Shown piece after piece: positions 8,920-18,521 of a DNA stretch of 64,000 bases. The notes beneath the pieces were generated by a model that saw only the letters and a list, made by a program, of their open reading frames with translations, did not search any database and was not told where the DNA came from. The stretch covers positions 1 through 64,000 of the forward strand of contig JACCIC010000378.1 of assembly GCA_018907035.1 (NCBI GenBank). Direction: 5' to 3'. Source of the stretch: Sycobia sp. Sy_11 (lineage: Eukaryota > Arthropoda > Insecta > Hymenoptera > Epichrysomallidae). The translations under genes were made by a program, and so were the position numbers. Numbering within the stretch: position 1 is the stretch's first letter; every line of letters begins with the position of its first letter.

Positions 8920-9425
8920 GAGGGGCACCGACATAAATAATGCCCAGCCCAGAGGTGTAAAAGTGCAGAAAGTTGCGATTATAAAATAGTGGATAAAATA
9001 GCGCGCGAACAGAAGCACTAGAAAGTATGAATGGCACGGGTACATAAATGGCGCGAAGAGATGAGACTAAATATAAATATAAATGGCGCGAAGAGGAGTA
9101 CATAAGTATTAAAATGGCGCGTGAATAGGCGCACGCACATATTAAAATGGCGCGCAAATAGGAGTACATATGTATAAATGACGTATAAATGGCACAAAGA
9201 GAAGTACATATGTATAAACGATACACAAAACGGCGCAAATAGGAGCATGTGCGCATAAAATGGCCCTGCGTATAAAATGGCGCAAACCGGAGTAAGCTCA
9301 GATATAACTGGCGCAAACAGGAACAAATATATATAGAGGGCGTGGACAGGAGCAAACCCCTATAATATGGCGCAGTCTATAGAAGAAGCATATAAAATGG
9401 CGCAAACAAGAGCCAATCCACAAAG
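8920..9425 (+). repeat. Degenerate tandem repeats with ATGGCGCG core, copy A 3' region
   Basis: More than ten imperfect units of roughly 25-45 bp share TATAAAATGGCGCGAA followed by AGGAGTACATA-like words. The matching part of copy C (60060-60300) has fewer units. The tract lies between the end of ORF3 and the 3' LTR. Confidence 0.75.
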
Positions 9426-9792
9426 TGACGCCCCGTGAACCTTGGCAGAGCAACGATACATGATGTATTGCGAGAGTATATAGAAAGGCGCAAGCATAAA
9501 AACGTTGATATCTAGAATAATGCCCAACGCAGAAATGGAAGAAGTAGCACCCCTATCGTTTTTTCCCGTACGGCCATCTCCATGATTCCCCACCACGTCC
9601 CAAGAGAGGAAACGGTACCCATATATCCCCATGGAAAATATATATGGAGTGAGCGCGAATCGTGTTAAGGGATGACCTGGAAAATTGAAAAAAGAAAGGG
9701 ATATTAGAGCCAATCCCTCAGCCGAGATACACTGATGGCACAGCGTCGGTGGGTGAGGACAAAAGCAATAGCACCAGTTAGAAGAGCGCACA

Positions 9793-9981
9793 ATGGCTCC
9801 CATAGTAACTAAGCTACTTGCTCGCCCCACCAACGCTGTACCAACCCCGATAATAGGAACGTCACTAACAACGACTATTTTTCCAGCGAACTTGCAACAA
9901 GCAGAAGAAGAAGAAGAGAATCGCAAGAAAGAAAGCGAAATGATTGCAAGAAAGACACAGAAGCGAGCGTTAGAAACCTGA
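9793..9981 (+). CDS. Small ORF in the 3' region, copy A (62 codons)
   Basis: The frame starts MAPIVTKLLARPTNAV and ends with a charged helix (EEEEENRKKESEM) to KRALET and a stop. Copy C keeps the same start (MAPIVTRLFARPTNAV, 60602) and the same end (EEEETIRKNESEM to KRALET, 60791), but the two halves are in different frames there. Such conservation may reflect only recent common ancestry. It has no known family, and the acidic/basic charged tail suggests a coiled coil. Confidence 0.35.
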   Translation: MAPIVTKLLARPTNAVPTPIIGTSLTTTIFPANLQQAEEEEENRKKESEMIARKTQKRALET

Positions 9982-10482
9982 TTAGGTAGCTAGGACAGGA
10001 TTTATATTAATATTAGTTATAGTTTTTTCTTTCGTCACCTAATAATAATAATCTACATTTCTCTAGGATAAGTCCCGTTAGCAATAGGTTAGAATAGGGT
10101 TTAGTTTATAATTAGACGTAGGGAAGTAGTAATAGGAATAACAAATAGAATTATATCGAGCCATAGCGAGCCACTGACGACCAAGCGCTGCACCAGCGGG
10201 TGCAATCACATTTTTCGTTTTCGTTACCACAAATTACTTTTTTTTGTTTCTCGTTTATACCCATGCGAAGGGTAAACCAATAGTCGTCGTTTTTTTTCCT
10301 TTTGCCCAAATCATGTATTGTACCCCTACCGTGTTTTTGTCAAAGAATGTATGATCCCTTACCGTATGTATTTAACCTCGGTGTTAGTCCCCACTATGTT
10401 CCCCGAAGTACATATACGACGTTCGCTTCTCGCGTACGGACACCCTGCACAACCTTTCGCGATCACGCGCCCCCCCTGCGGT
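9982..10482 (+). other. 3' untranslated region of copy A
   Basis: No gene is visible. The words CCCTTACCGTATG and CCCCTACCGTGTT recur at about 10322-10370 and also in copy C near 60920-61000. A GCGAAGGGTAAACCAAT block is shared with copy C (60884-60900). Confidence 0.6.
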
Positions 10483-10497
10483 TTGGAAGGGGGAGTT
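10483..10497 (+). other. Polypurine tract, copy A
   Basis: The purine-rich GGAAGGGGGAG followed by TT lies directly before the LTR start TGTAAC. Copy C has GGGAGGGGGAGTT at the same place. It primes plus-strand synthesis in LTR elements. Confidence 0.8.
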
Positions 10498-11788
10498 TGT
10501 AACCGCCCGAACGGCGGCTGTAGGTGAGAGCGCTCGTGCGAAACCGCGAGTGTTCGGGCGTGTCCGCGAAACGATACGCGCGAGCCGCGAGGGCGCTGGA
10601 AGCGCTGTAGGAAGTAAGAAGTTCGAAACGAACTTCGCATTCTCGTCTTGACCTTCGTCAATCCGAGTTCTCGAGTTGGTTCTTCGTCGTATATCTTTTT
10701 CCTTTTCGTCCCCGACGCACCTTTATTCTGTCCCGCGGTAGAATACCGTAGTTTTGCCCGTTCGCGATCGTATCGTGAAACGTGAAGTAAGGTTGCAGTT
10801 TTGCGCCTTTCGCGGGAACGCGTAGTAAGTTTACCCTTGCGCAAACTCCGTGCGAGAGCATCGGCATCGACGAGGAGAGGACACGCGGCGACATCCTCGT
10901 ATCAGCCCCGGACTGTGAGCGGAAGCTTTGAGGAAGCGTGTGCGCGTTGCCATACGCGTGCCGTTGTGAGCCAGCGACGCCATCAGCGGCTACGAGCCGC
11001 AGCCACGCGCAGCCGCGCGAGCCAGCAGCTAGGAGCGAGAGAGAGAGCGCGCGCCCGGTCGCCCGGACAGCAGCGACCGCACCAGCGAGCGACAGCGACC
11101 GCACCAGCGAGCGCCAGCGCCCGCACCAGCGAGTGACAGCGACCGCGCCAGTGAGCGCCAGCGACGACATCAGCGGACGTCAGCGACAGCACCGGCGAGC
11201 GCCAGCGACAGCATCATCGTCGTCGGCGGCAAGTAGCTTTTGCTTTTGTCATTTCCTTCAGGTGTGCATATAGCTAGGTCCTGACCCGCCGCCGCACCCG
11301 CGCGCCGCGATCTGCCGACTGCATAGCTTCGCGGTTTAGCCGTATAATATGTATTTATCGCGCGTAGCATAGCGATTAGTTTTATAATCCCGTGTATCGT
11401 ATTGTATCGCCGTAAATGCGTTCGAGTACAAATTGTCCGTTAGCATATAATATGTAGTGTAATACCGTTGTTCCCACGTGTTTCGTCAAGAGCGTCCCGT
11501 TCCGTTTCCCCCGTCCCCGTAGATGTTAAAGGACTGCATGATTAACTGAATAATCGACGTAGTGTCGCGGAACCCGCACTCAGCATTAACTATATGTATA
11601 GCTTCATCATTGTAAGTAGTCGGTTTGTGTAAATAAATAGTAATTTTGTAATAATCTAATAAAATCACTCGCGTGGTTCATTCTCCGTTCCCCGTCCCCT
11701 TTCAGCGGAGTGCACGGCCAGCAGCGTGGAAGAGTCCACACACACACGCGCAAGTGAACAGTAAGTATAACCCGATTTCGGGGTCATA
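10498..11788 (+). repeat. 3' LTR of copy A
   Basis: The LTR starts TGTAACCGCC with a CCGCC/GGCGG hairpin and ends after a hairpin built on TAACCC/GGGTCA, then (TA)n. It shares long blocks with both copy C LTRs, is longer (about 1.29 against 1.05 kb), and carries a GC-rich stretch of CAGCGA-type short repeats (11070-11220). A polyadenylation word AATAAA lies near 11655. A pyrimidine-AG (11705) and GTAAGTAT (11761) bracket 55 bases near the end. Confidence 0.85.
11706..11760 (+). promoter_or_regulatory. LTR-terminal splice cassette, copy A 3' LTR
   Basis: CCCCTTTCAG ends at 11705 and GTAAGTAT starts at 11761, so the 55 bases between look like a mini-exon. The arrangement recurs in the copy C LTRs, D and E. 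Use in vivo is inferred. Confidence 0.45.
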
Positions 11789-11827
<39 letters not shown>

Positions 11828-11829
11828 TT
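11789..11829. repeat. (TA)n tract after copy A LTR
   Basis: TA dinucleotides begin directly at the LTR end, with one C interruption. Confidence 0.95.
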
Positions 11830-12319
11830 GAATTTTTATTAAATATAGTAGGTGGAATGTTAAAATAAAGATACACGAAATAATCTTTTAACATGAACTT
11901 TATTTCAAAGGAGAAAAGAAAAGGCGTCTGTTCAAACGAAAGGGCAACGCAAGACTCACAGCAGTACTCGAAATTGAAAACTCTGCAAGCCTTTGTGAGA
12001 AACTTAAAACCTATAAAAACACATCAGGCATCTAGGCAATAAACTCATAAATCATTTGCCGCGCAGGGCAGCAAAGACGCAGAACGTAATAAGACCCAGT
12101 GGACACATATGTTTACATCCCTTTACGATACTGTCCAATATTTAGTTTTAAGTTTTTTTTGCTATGTGGTAAAAGAGAACATAGTTTCAATGAGCGAATT
12201 GGTACGGAAAGTTGAAATCGTTCGTTAAAAACTGAAGAAAGTCGAAGGATATCGAACCAAATCGACTACCGATAGTCATCGTTCGTGCGTAAAACCACGA
12301 AATACAGTGATGGCGATTA
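11830..12319. other. Unassigned stretch before element D
   Basis: No gene is visible. TGTTAAAATAAAGAT (from 11856) and ATCTTTTAACA can pair across a short loop, resembling the terminal hairpins of other LTRs here. This may be the start of a remnant 5' LTR for element D, but no matching 3' LTR sequence was found. Confidence 0.3.
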
Positions 12320-14280
12320 TAACGCCGTATGATAAAAATAAATGTTGCTGGCGTTGTAAGCAACAAGGTCATACGCGCCTTCAGTGAAAAAACGCGCAAG
12401 AAAATTTTGCAACTCCGATGTGGCAAGGATGGGGTATTTTCTCGCGATTGTAAATGCCAGAAGTCGGCAAACGAAAATGCGGCCGGACTATTACAGGCCC
12501 GCCGACCAACAGTTAGATTTACGTTATTTTATCATGGTGCAAATTGGCTGACAAAAGTATAAAGCGTTAATTAACACTGGTTCAGTTAATTCTTTTATAC
12601 GGCTGGATGTAGCGAACAATTGCTTAAATAAATGCAATTGGACTGCTAGTACAAAATCAAAAGCAACTGTATTAGCGAACGGAACGTGAATATCCCAAAT
12701 GTAAGGGATAAAAGGCACAGCCAAAATAAAAAATTATTACGCAAATCACGAATTTTAGGTAATGAATGAATTAAGTAGTAAATTATCCTCGGAATGGATA
12801 TTTTAACAAAATTGGATATTGACGTTTCCTTTAATAGAAGAAAACTAAGAAATAGCAATATACTTGCAAATCAAATTTTAAGTATTCCCGATCAACCAGG
12901 ACTACAAAAGTTAACAATAGATTTAGAAAATGTTATACATTCCGAAATGATAAAATTTAACTCTATTAAAGGGGCTACACCCCTTGTAAAACATGAAATA
13001 CGACTAACGAACACTACGCTTTTAAAATAACGATACCGGGATCAGAAATCCGGCAATGCAAAAAATTATCAATGAGGAGGTTAATAAAATGATAAAAGAG
13101 GGCATAATATGACTATCCGATAGCCCATGGAGTAGTCCTGTGGTGATCGCAAGAAAAAAAGATGGCAAATCTCGATTTTGAGTGGATTTTCGCTGCCTAA
13201 ACAAGGTGTCGAAAAAAGATGCCTATCTGCTACCGCAAATTCAGTCAATCCTTGATAAGTTACAAGATGCAAAAATATTATTAACTATTGACCTAAAAAA
13301 TGGCTATTGGCAAATTGATTTAATAGAAGAAAGTAAGCCTCTTACGGCTTTTACAGTGCCAGGTCGAGGCCTTTATGTATTCAATGGAATGGCTTTTGGT
13401 TTACATATGCCCCGGCAACGTTTCAAAGATTGCTTGATACAATTATTACAGCCCATTTGGCACCAAATGCATTCACATATCTTGATGACATAATTATCGT
13501 CACCGAGACGTACAAAGAACATAAACAAATGCTCAAGACAGTCTTCGAAAAAGAAATGGATCGAACTACGTGCATTAGGATCAATCCTGGAGCACGTTTG
13601 GATGTCCGCAAGTAATAGTAAGTTATAACGGTAAACAATTCTTTTCGAATGAGTTTCGCCAAATTCTAAGAAATGCAAAAATTACACATCGAACTACGCC
13701 ACCGCATTCACCTCAGTGCAATCCTGTTGAACAGGTAAATCACACTGTGAAAACGATGATAAAACAGTATATAGATAAATCTCAAAAAACATGGGATAAT
13801 TATCTACACGAAATTTCTTTTGCGTATAACACAGCCATGCACGTTAGCACGGGTTATACGTATGCTTACTTAAATTTCGGACGAGAGCTAAGCGCACCAG
13901 GTAGCCTAAATCAAGAAGAAGAAACATAATCAAGATTGAAGACAGAAGAAGGGAGTAAGAATAACCAAGAAGCGCTTGACCTCGCAAAAATAAAAACAGC
14001 ACAGTCTTTTTCACGACACAGAAAGTATTATAATTTATGTAGACATGATTAACAGCCACATATTGGTGACTAAGTATTGAAGCGGTAATACGTGCTTTCA
14101 AACAAAGCAAATCAGCTTAGCGCAAAGCTTTGTGAGAAATATGGCGGATAATTGATCATATGAAATTCATATGAATCATGTGAAATTATAGGAAAAGTTT
14201 CTCCCGTTATTTTTAATCTTAGAGGGACCGATAATAAAATTACGGAAAAAATCCATATAAAGGATTGAAAACCATACGTT
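12320..14280 (+). pseudogene. pol: Gag-pol remnant of element D
   Basis: The start keeps a broken knuckle (CCWRCKQQGHTRL) and a retropepsin motif with an altered active site (ALINTGSVNSFI; the first D is N). The reverse transcriptase reads SPWSSPVVIARKKDGKSRF, then KVSKKDAYLLPQI and LTIDLKNGYWQIDL (first catalytic Asp), to about 13490; the Asp-Asp motif is degraded. Sequence then jumps near 13615 to distal integrase: HRTTPPHSPQCNPVEQVN carries the catalytic Glu, followed by KTWDNYLHEISFAYNTA. The C-terminal part (KVSPVIFNLRG) ends near 14270. Multiple stops and frameshifts make it non-functional. It is only distantly similar to copies A-C. Confidence 0.85.
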
Positions 14281-14599
14281 GGTTTGAATTAGCAAACAGA
14301 ATTAGAAGAGAAAACTATAGTAATAACAGTAATTGCTGTAGAATAAACATGTAAATATGTATATTATGTAAAATAATTATTTATACGATAATTAATTTAT
14401 AGGCATGTACTTATACACGTTTTATATTATACTTAGGATAAATTAACTATTTGTGAATATTGTAAATTTAAAATAGTAAATTGATGTATAAACTAGTTTA
14501 TAATTGTAAATACCGTCGAATATAAAAATTAGAATAGATAAATAAGTATAGAGTTACTTCTTATACTTATACTTAGTAAAATTCTTATTTTTCATTTTT

Positions 14600-14620
14600 T
14601 TGCGTTCGAATATAAGCAGG
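14600..14620 (+). promoter_or_regulatory. Candidate splice acceptor before element D accessory ORFs
   Basis: A pyrimidine-rich run (14581-14606) leads to AAGCAG|G with AG at 14618-14619, 66 bases before the ATG at 14685. It parallels the acceptor before ORF3 in copies A and B. Use is inferred. Confidence 0.35.
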
Positions 14621-14684
14621 TCTTGCTTATTATATGGAGAACGTATAGTTCAAATTTGGATTCGATAGGAGTAAAAATAGCAAA

Positions 14685-14882
14685 ATGAGGATTGATTGGA
14701 CTTGGGCACTTGTCGGTGAGTGCAATGAGAGATTGCAAGAATTACAACGCCGAGGTCTTATACCTACGGGTCTCCGATACACGGATTGCGTACGTCTGCA
14801 AGCAATGAGGAGTATCTATCCCGAACGCTTCGCGCATCTGCCCTACCTAAACGTCGAACTAGAACGTATGGTTCTAGTATAG
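14685..14882 (+). CDS. Element D accessory ORF-a (65 codons)
   Basis: I do not recognise this protein. The frame begins MRIDWTWALVGECNERLQEL, is Leu/Arg-rich with a predicted helical start, and ends ELERMVLV. It follows the integrase remnant by about 400 bases and precedes ORF-b by about 90 bases, in the position of ORF3 in copies A-C. No zinc knuckle, signal peptide or membrane segment is visible. Its open state in a decayed neighbourhood is modest evidence for coding, because a 65-codon frame can occur by chance. Confidence 0.4.
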   Translation: MRIDWTWALVGECNERLQELQRRGLIPTGLRYTDCVRLQAMRSIYPERFAHLPYLNVELERMVLV

Positions 14883-14981
14883 AAGAGGGAAATCGTTCGG
14901 TACGCTGAAATAAGTATCCTTGAAATAAATTAGCATTAAATTGAAATTATTATTAGTTGCTATTTAAATATCGTGGGAAGC

Positions 14982-15465
14982 ATGGCGCTGACGACGGAAC
15001 AAATAGAGCAATTGCCGGCGGCCGAATTATACGAGGAGTTCGAAAAATGGTTGGACAACCAGGACACTCCGTATTTCGGAGCGGCGGCAATAGACGAGCC
15101 GTATTTCCAAAACAATCAATCCGAGGCTACACTACAAACCAACGGACAAAGCCGTGCTGGAGGCGCAAGAACAGAAAAACCACCGTCCACTGAAATTCCG
15201 GCCGCTCATTATAGATCTGCCGAAGACACAATATCAGAAACGGGACACGTCCTTCCGAGTGCCACCGAATCCGGCCGAAGGGTTCAAGCCAATTTTCATC
15301 GAGGCAGAACCGTGGCTGATTCGACTCAAGATCCCGAATGGTCCAGAATTAATAATGCCGTCAGGTGTGTACGAGTACAGGGCGAGGCAAGGCACCAGAC
15401 GGTGGCGGATCAGGATTGATCCACGGTCGAGAGCCGTGAAACATATCGGCAAGCCCACGCCGTAA
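14982..15465 (+). pseudogene. Element D accessory ORF-b (one frameshift)
   Basis: I do not recognise this family. ATG 14982 (or 14973) opens MALTTEQIEQLPAAELYEEF, an acidic helical stretch. Around 15160-15190 the coherent reading moves to the frame that continues RPLIIDLPKTQYQKR and ends at the stop 15463-15465. A late motif, PELIMPSGVYEY, faintly resembles the LIIMPGATVYLNK tail of ORF3 in copies A and C; this may be chance. The end lies about 140 bases before the polypurine tract, so it is the last gene of element D. One frameshift is inferred from composition; no second copy is available for comparison. Confidence 0.45.
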
Positions 15466-15589
15466 GAGCTGTTGTTTTTCTTTTTTTTTATTTATTGATA
15501 TTGTTTTTTCTTTCCGTTGTTCTCTCTCGATCTTCGTACAACGTATTTCGGCAGATTTTTTTTTTCTGTACCCGCGTTTCACTCTCCAC

Positions 15590-15604
15590 GGGGGAAGGGG
15601 GAGA
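15590..15604 (+). other. Candidate polypurine tract of element D
   Basis: GGGGGAAGGGGGAGA lies directly before TGCGAC, the candidate start of the element D 3' LTR. The layout copies that of elements A and C. Confidence 0.5.
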
Positions 15605-15677
15605 TGCGACGAGCAAGAATACTTGCGCAAAATTTGTTAAGAAAAACAAATCTAAACCAGCGCGGAAAACTCGGCGT

Positions 15678-15735
15678 GTAGAGAGAGAGAGAGAGAGAGA
15701 GAGAAAACTGAGACCGCGAAGGCACTCGAACGCTT

Positions 15736-15768
<33 letters not shown>
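15678..15768. repeat. Inverted (GA)n/(CT)n tracts, long hairpin
   Basis: GTA followed by twelve GA units (15678-15704) is the exact reverse complement of CT units followed by AC (15742-15768). This gives 27 possible pairs around a 37-base loop. Confidence 0.85.
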
Positions 15769-16410
15769 GAACCGACACGAGCTGCGCGGCAAACATAGAC
15801 TGCGCGCTTGTAGGTGCAGCGCGGTACGGAAAGAAGGGAGCTCCAAAGCTTCACGGTGCGGCGCAGCGTGGTGAGGTGAGAGAGGAACGGTCTCGGAGTG
15901 GGAGACCGCTCGTCTCAAACTTAAATAAGCAGCACTCTGGCTGTAATTTTCAGTGTGCCGCCAGCCTTGAAAGCGGCTCTCCAAAGGGGGCCTGTCGTCG
16001 GCGCACATTCGGCGCACGCGATTTTGTATTAATAATTTATAAGAATACATGAATGTAAAGTCGGAGCGAGGACAAAAGGAAATCGGAAGAAAAACTTATA
16101 AATTCTATTTAGATTAAGTCTAATGACTGATTGTCTTCTTTTTGCACTTTATTACAGATTAAAGCAACGGCCGCGGGAGAAATAAGTAGTAGCATGGCGT
16201 ATCTCGTGCCGAAGGCAATATAAATATATCTGATTGTTAATTTTTGTTATTATAAATATATTTGATTCTTTTAATTAATAATTTTAGATTCGTTCTACTT
16301 GTGTTTTTTTGTATAATTTATTTTAATAAATTTTCTATTTGAACTGTAAAAAAACAAAATACTTTCCGATCATAGGAATCTTATCCAAATATATTTTTTT
16401 AATAAACATT

Positions 16411-16735
16411 CAATATACTATCTTGCTCTGGCGTGTTGAGTGAGAGTAAGAAGTATATTTTGTAGAATAAATAAATAAATAAATAGGAAGTCAAATATAT
16501 TGTCCTGCTCTGGCGTGTTGAACGAGAGCGAGAAATATATTTGTCTTATTTATTGGAAGGGTCGACTGGATAGCAACTTGGTGGCGTGCTGAGCGACCAA
16601 GGGGCCTAGGCGTGCTGAGCCGAAGCCGTGCTCGTGCAACGGGTACGAGAATAGAGCAGGTGTGTCGGGGAGTCCGCGAAAAAAACCTGGTGACGTGTTG
16701 AGTGACCAGGGGCCGAGGCGTGTTGAGCCGGGGCC
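16411..16735 (+). repeat. Array of six hairpins with a shared 13-base loop
   Basis: The loop GRCGTGYTGARYG is enclosed by different stems. Hairpin 1: 16422-16429 with 16443-16450, plus outer 16412-16419 with 16452-16459. Hairpin 2: 16507-16511 with 16525-16529, plus outer 16492-16500 with 16535-16543. Hairpin 3: 16577-16582 with 16596-16601. Hairpin 5: 16686-16691 with 16705-16710. Two GC-rich relatives lie at 16603-16627 and 16711-16735. Confidence 0.75.
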
Positions 16736-16982
16736 ACATACTAACCGATAACCGGACACACACTCTTACAGTGTAATTCGCGAGGACGTAGAATTGTATT
16801 TGATGTATCGCGTTTAGGCAAAAAGTGTTAGTTGTGATTTTCTCGTAATAAATTTTTATTATATTAGTCGAAAGAGATTGACTTCAGTCATCACCGTTCC
16901 CCGTTCCCTGTTTTCTAGGTGCAGCGACGCCGATGCCCCACAGATCTCCGAGGTAAGTAACCCGCAAACGTCGGGTTATAAT

Positions 16983-16985
<3 letters not shown>

Positions 16986-17046
<61 letters not shown>
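16986..17046. repeat. (TA)n tract between LTR D and LTR E
   Basis: An uninterrupted run of TA dinucleotides joins the end of one LTR to the start of another. Confidence 0.97.
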
Positions 17047-17049
<3 letters not shown>

Positions 17050-18126
17050 AACATGTATAGGTTATTTCACCCTATACATGTTGATTATTTCAACAAATAG
17101 GAAAAAAGGGAGGGAAAAAGGGAAAAAGAGAGATATAGAAGGAGAATAAAGAAAATTATAATATAGCTAGTCTAATATATATATTGGTAATAGTTAGTAG
17201 ACAATTTAGAATTCTCTAAAAAAACAAATGCGTGGCCATTGTTGTGCAAAAAAAATAAAATAATAAATTGATAAATCGAAGTATTGTTTGGAGAGTTGAA
17301 TTTCGAGAAATAATAAAAGTGGTAACAAATGAAGTCCTTGCCGAACAATAGAAGGGTGTAAAATACCGGCCGGTCATCCACAAGCCAGCTTTTCTCATGA
17401 AAACATCGTTGCGTTGTTTTTATTTCCAGCGTCGTATAAAAAGGTTGGTGGATTTTTCCTTACTTCTTATATTTTCGAATTTCAATAGAGTATTATTTAT
17501 CTCTACTTATTTCTTCAATTTTCTCGATTCATAATGTTTGAGATTGAACCGTTAGAACGTGTGAGAAAGATAGAGAGATACAGGCATAGATTAATAATAG
17601 TAAGAGCAACAAGCGCGTACATAGTTTTCTCTAGTAGTACATCTTGTTCTTCGTAAGGTGGCGCTTTTGTTGCTTTATCTTCCTATTATACTTACAAAAT
17701 TATCTCTCTCAAATCCTGTGTGAGCGGATTCGTGCGTTAGCCTATCGCAGGTGCGTATTAGATAGTGGTAGCATATTATTTATTATAATATAATTTTATG
17801 AAATTTAATAAAAATTAAAGCTATTTTCCTAATTAATTAAATAAATCTTCTTTTGATTTTTTTTATTAGTAATAGAAAATAGCGAAAGATTCCCCCCCCC
17901 CTGTACCTGATAATTAATCCGTCTTTTCCTGGATTATCAATAATTTTTCAATATATATTATTACTTATATAATTTTCAGGATAAACAAAGGTAAGGCTGA
18001 GGAAGAAGTATTCGCAAAGAACCTACGGTCTAAAGAAATCGTTTTAAATAATTTAATCCGTTTGGGGTTCTTGCAACTCTGTCAACGGGTACTTCTACCG
18101 GGGGTTTCATAATTAAGTACCCCGTT

Positions 18127-18127
<1 letters not shown>
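17047..18127 (+). repeat. Solo LTR E flanked by (TA)n on both sides
   Basis: It starts TGTAACATGTATAGG, where AACATGTATAGG pairs with CCTATACATGTT across nine bases. It ends with AACGGGTACTT (18084-18094) pairing with AAGTACCCCGTT (18115-18126, one bulged C). AATAAA near 17839, TTTTCAG (AG 17978-17979) and GTAAGG (17991) follow the order seen in other LTRs. No internal domain accompanies it. Confidence 0.6.

Positions 18128-18178
<51 letters not shown>
18128..18178. repeat. (TA)n tract after LTR E
   Basis: A run of TA dinucleotides directly follows the terminal hairpin of LTR E. Confidence 0.95.
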
Positions 18179-18181
<3 letters not shown>

Positions 18182-18521
18182 TATAGCAACACTAGTAATA
18201 GTCACAATATATTTAAAAACTTATAATACTAGATGCATTTTTAATACAGTAAATACTAAACTCTACATCAACTCTGACACACGCACACGCGTCCTGATCT
18301 TTTCACGATTCTTCATCAAAAACTTCTGTTTCTCCTGACCTGTCGCCCTTTATAACCTCATAACAAACTCATAACCTTCGGATACCTATACTTGTTCCGA
18401 CCTGCCTAATTACTTTTCTTCCCCGGGTTTTTTCTGCATGCTGTCTGTCAATCGCACAGTTCATACACACACAAGTACCGTTACATTAAGCGGTACATCA
18501 CGCACGCTGCATTATGCCTCT

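Larger units (their letters stand above)
1952..11788 (+). mobile_element. Ty3/gypsy retrotransposon copy A (5' LTR not in window)
   Basis: The order is gag, pol (PR-RT-RH-IN), ORF3, a repeat-rich 3' region, a polypurine tract and a 3' LTR. The 5' LTR is either left of the window or lost. The copy is dead: it has stops and a frameshift in the gag N-terminus, a 1-nt loss near 5408, a 221-bp loss in RNase H and indels in ORF3. The integrase and the first part of ORF3 remain open. Copies B (minus strand) and C are relatives in the same window and allow the breaks to be located by comparison. Confidence 0.9.
12320..16981 (+). mobile_element. Ty3/gypsy element D, deleted, with accessory ORFs and 3' LTR
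   Basis: In order: a zinc-knuckle remnant, protease, reverse transcriptase, the distal half of integrase, two accessory ORFs, a polypurine tract and a candidate 3' LTR. Everything before nucleocapsid, plus RNase H and the first half of integrase, is missing. That the accessory ORFs and LTR belong to the same element as the pol remnant is inferred from order, orientation and spacing. Confidence 0.65.
15605..16981 (+). repeat. Candidate 3' LTR of element D
   Basis: The 5' boundary is set by the polypurine tract and a GCAAG/CTTGC hairpin. The 3' boundary is set by an AACCCG/CGGGTT hairpin (16959-16977) followed by (TA)n, as in copies A and C. CCGTTCCCCGTTCCC, a TAG acceptor (16917-16918) and GTAAGTAA (16953) mirror the copy A and C LTR ends. 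AATAAATTTTTA near 16847 is a polyadenylation candidate. The interior holds the hairpin array at 16411-16735. The terminal bases do not form a perfect inverted repeat, so the start is less certain than the end. Confidence 0.55.

Noticed and set aside
8842..9355. Minus-strand frames across the ATGGCGCG repeats
   Set aside because: The periodic sequence keeps frames open. Peptides are low-complexity and not shared with copy C.
10658..11273. Long Ala/Arg-rich frames on both strands
   Set aside because: They lie inside the copy A 3' LTR and result from CAGCGA-type short repeats with high GC.
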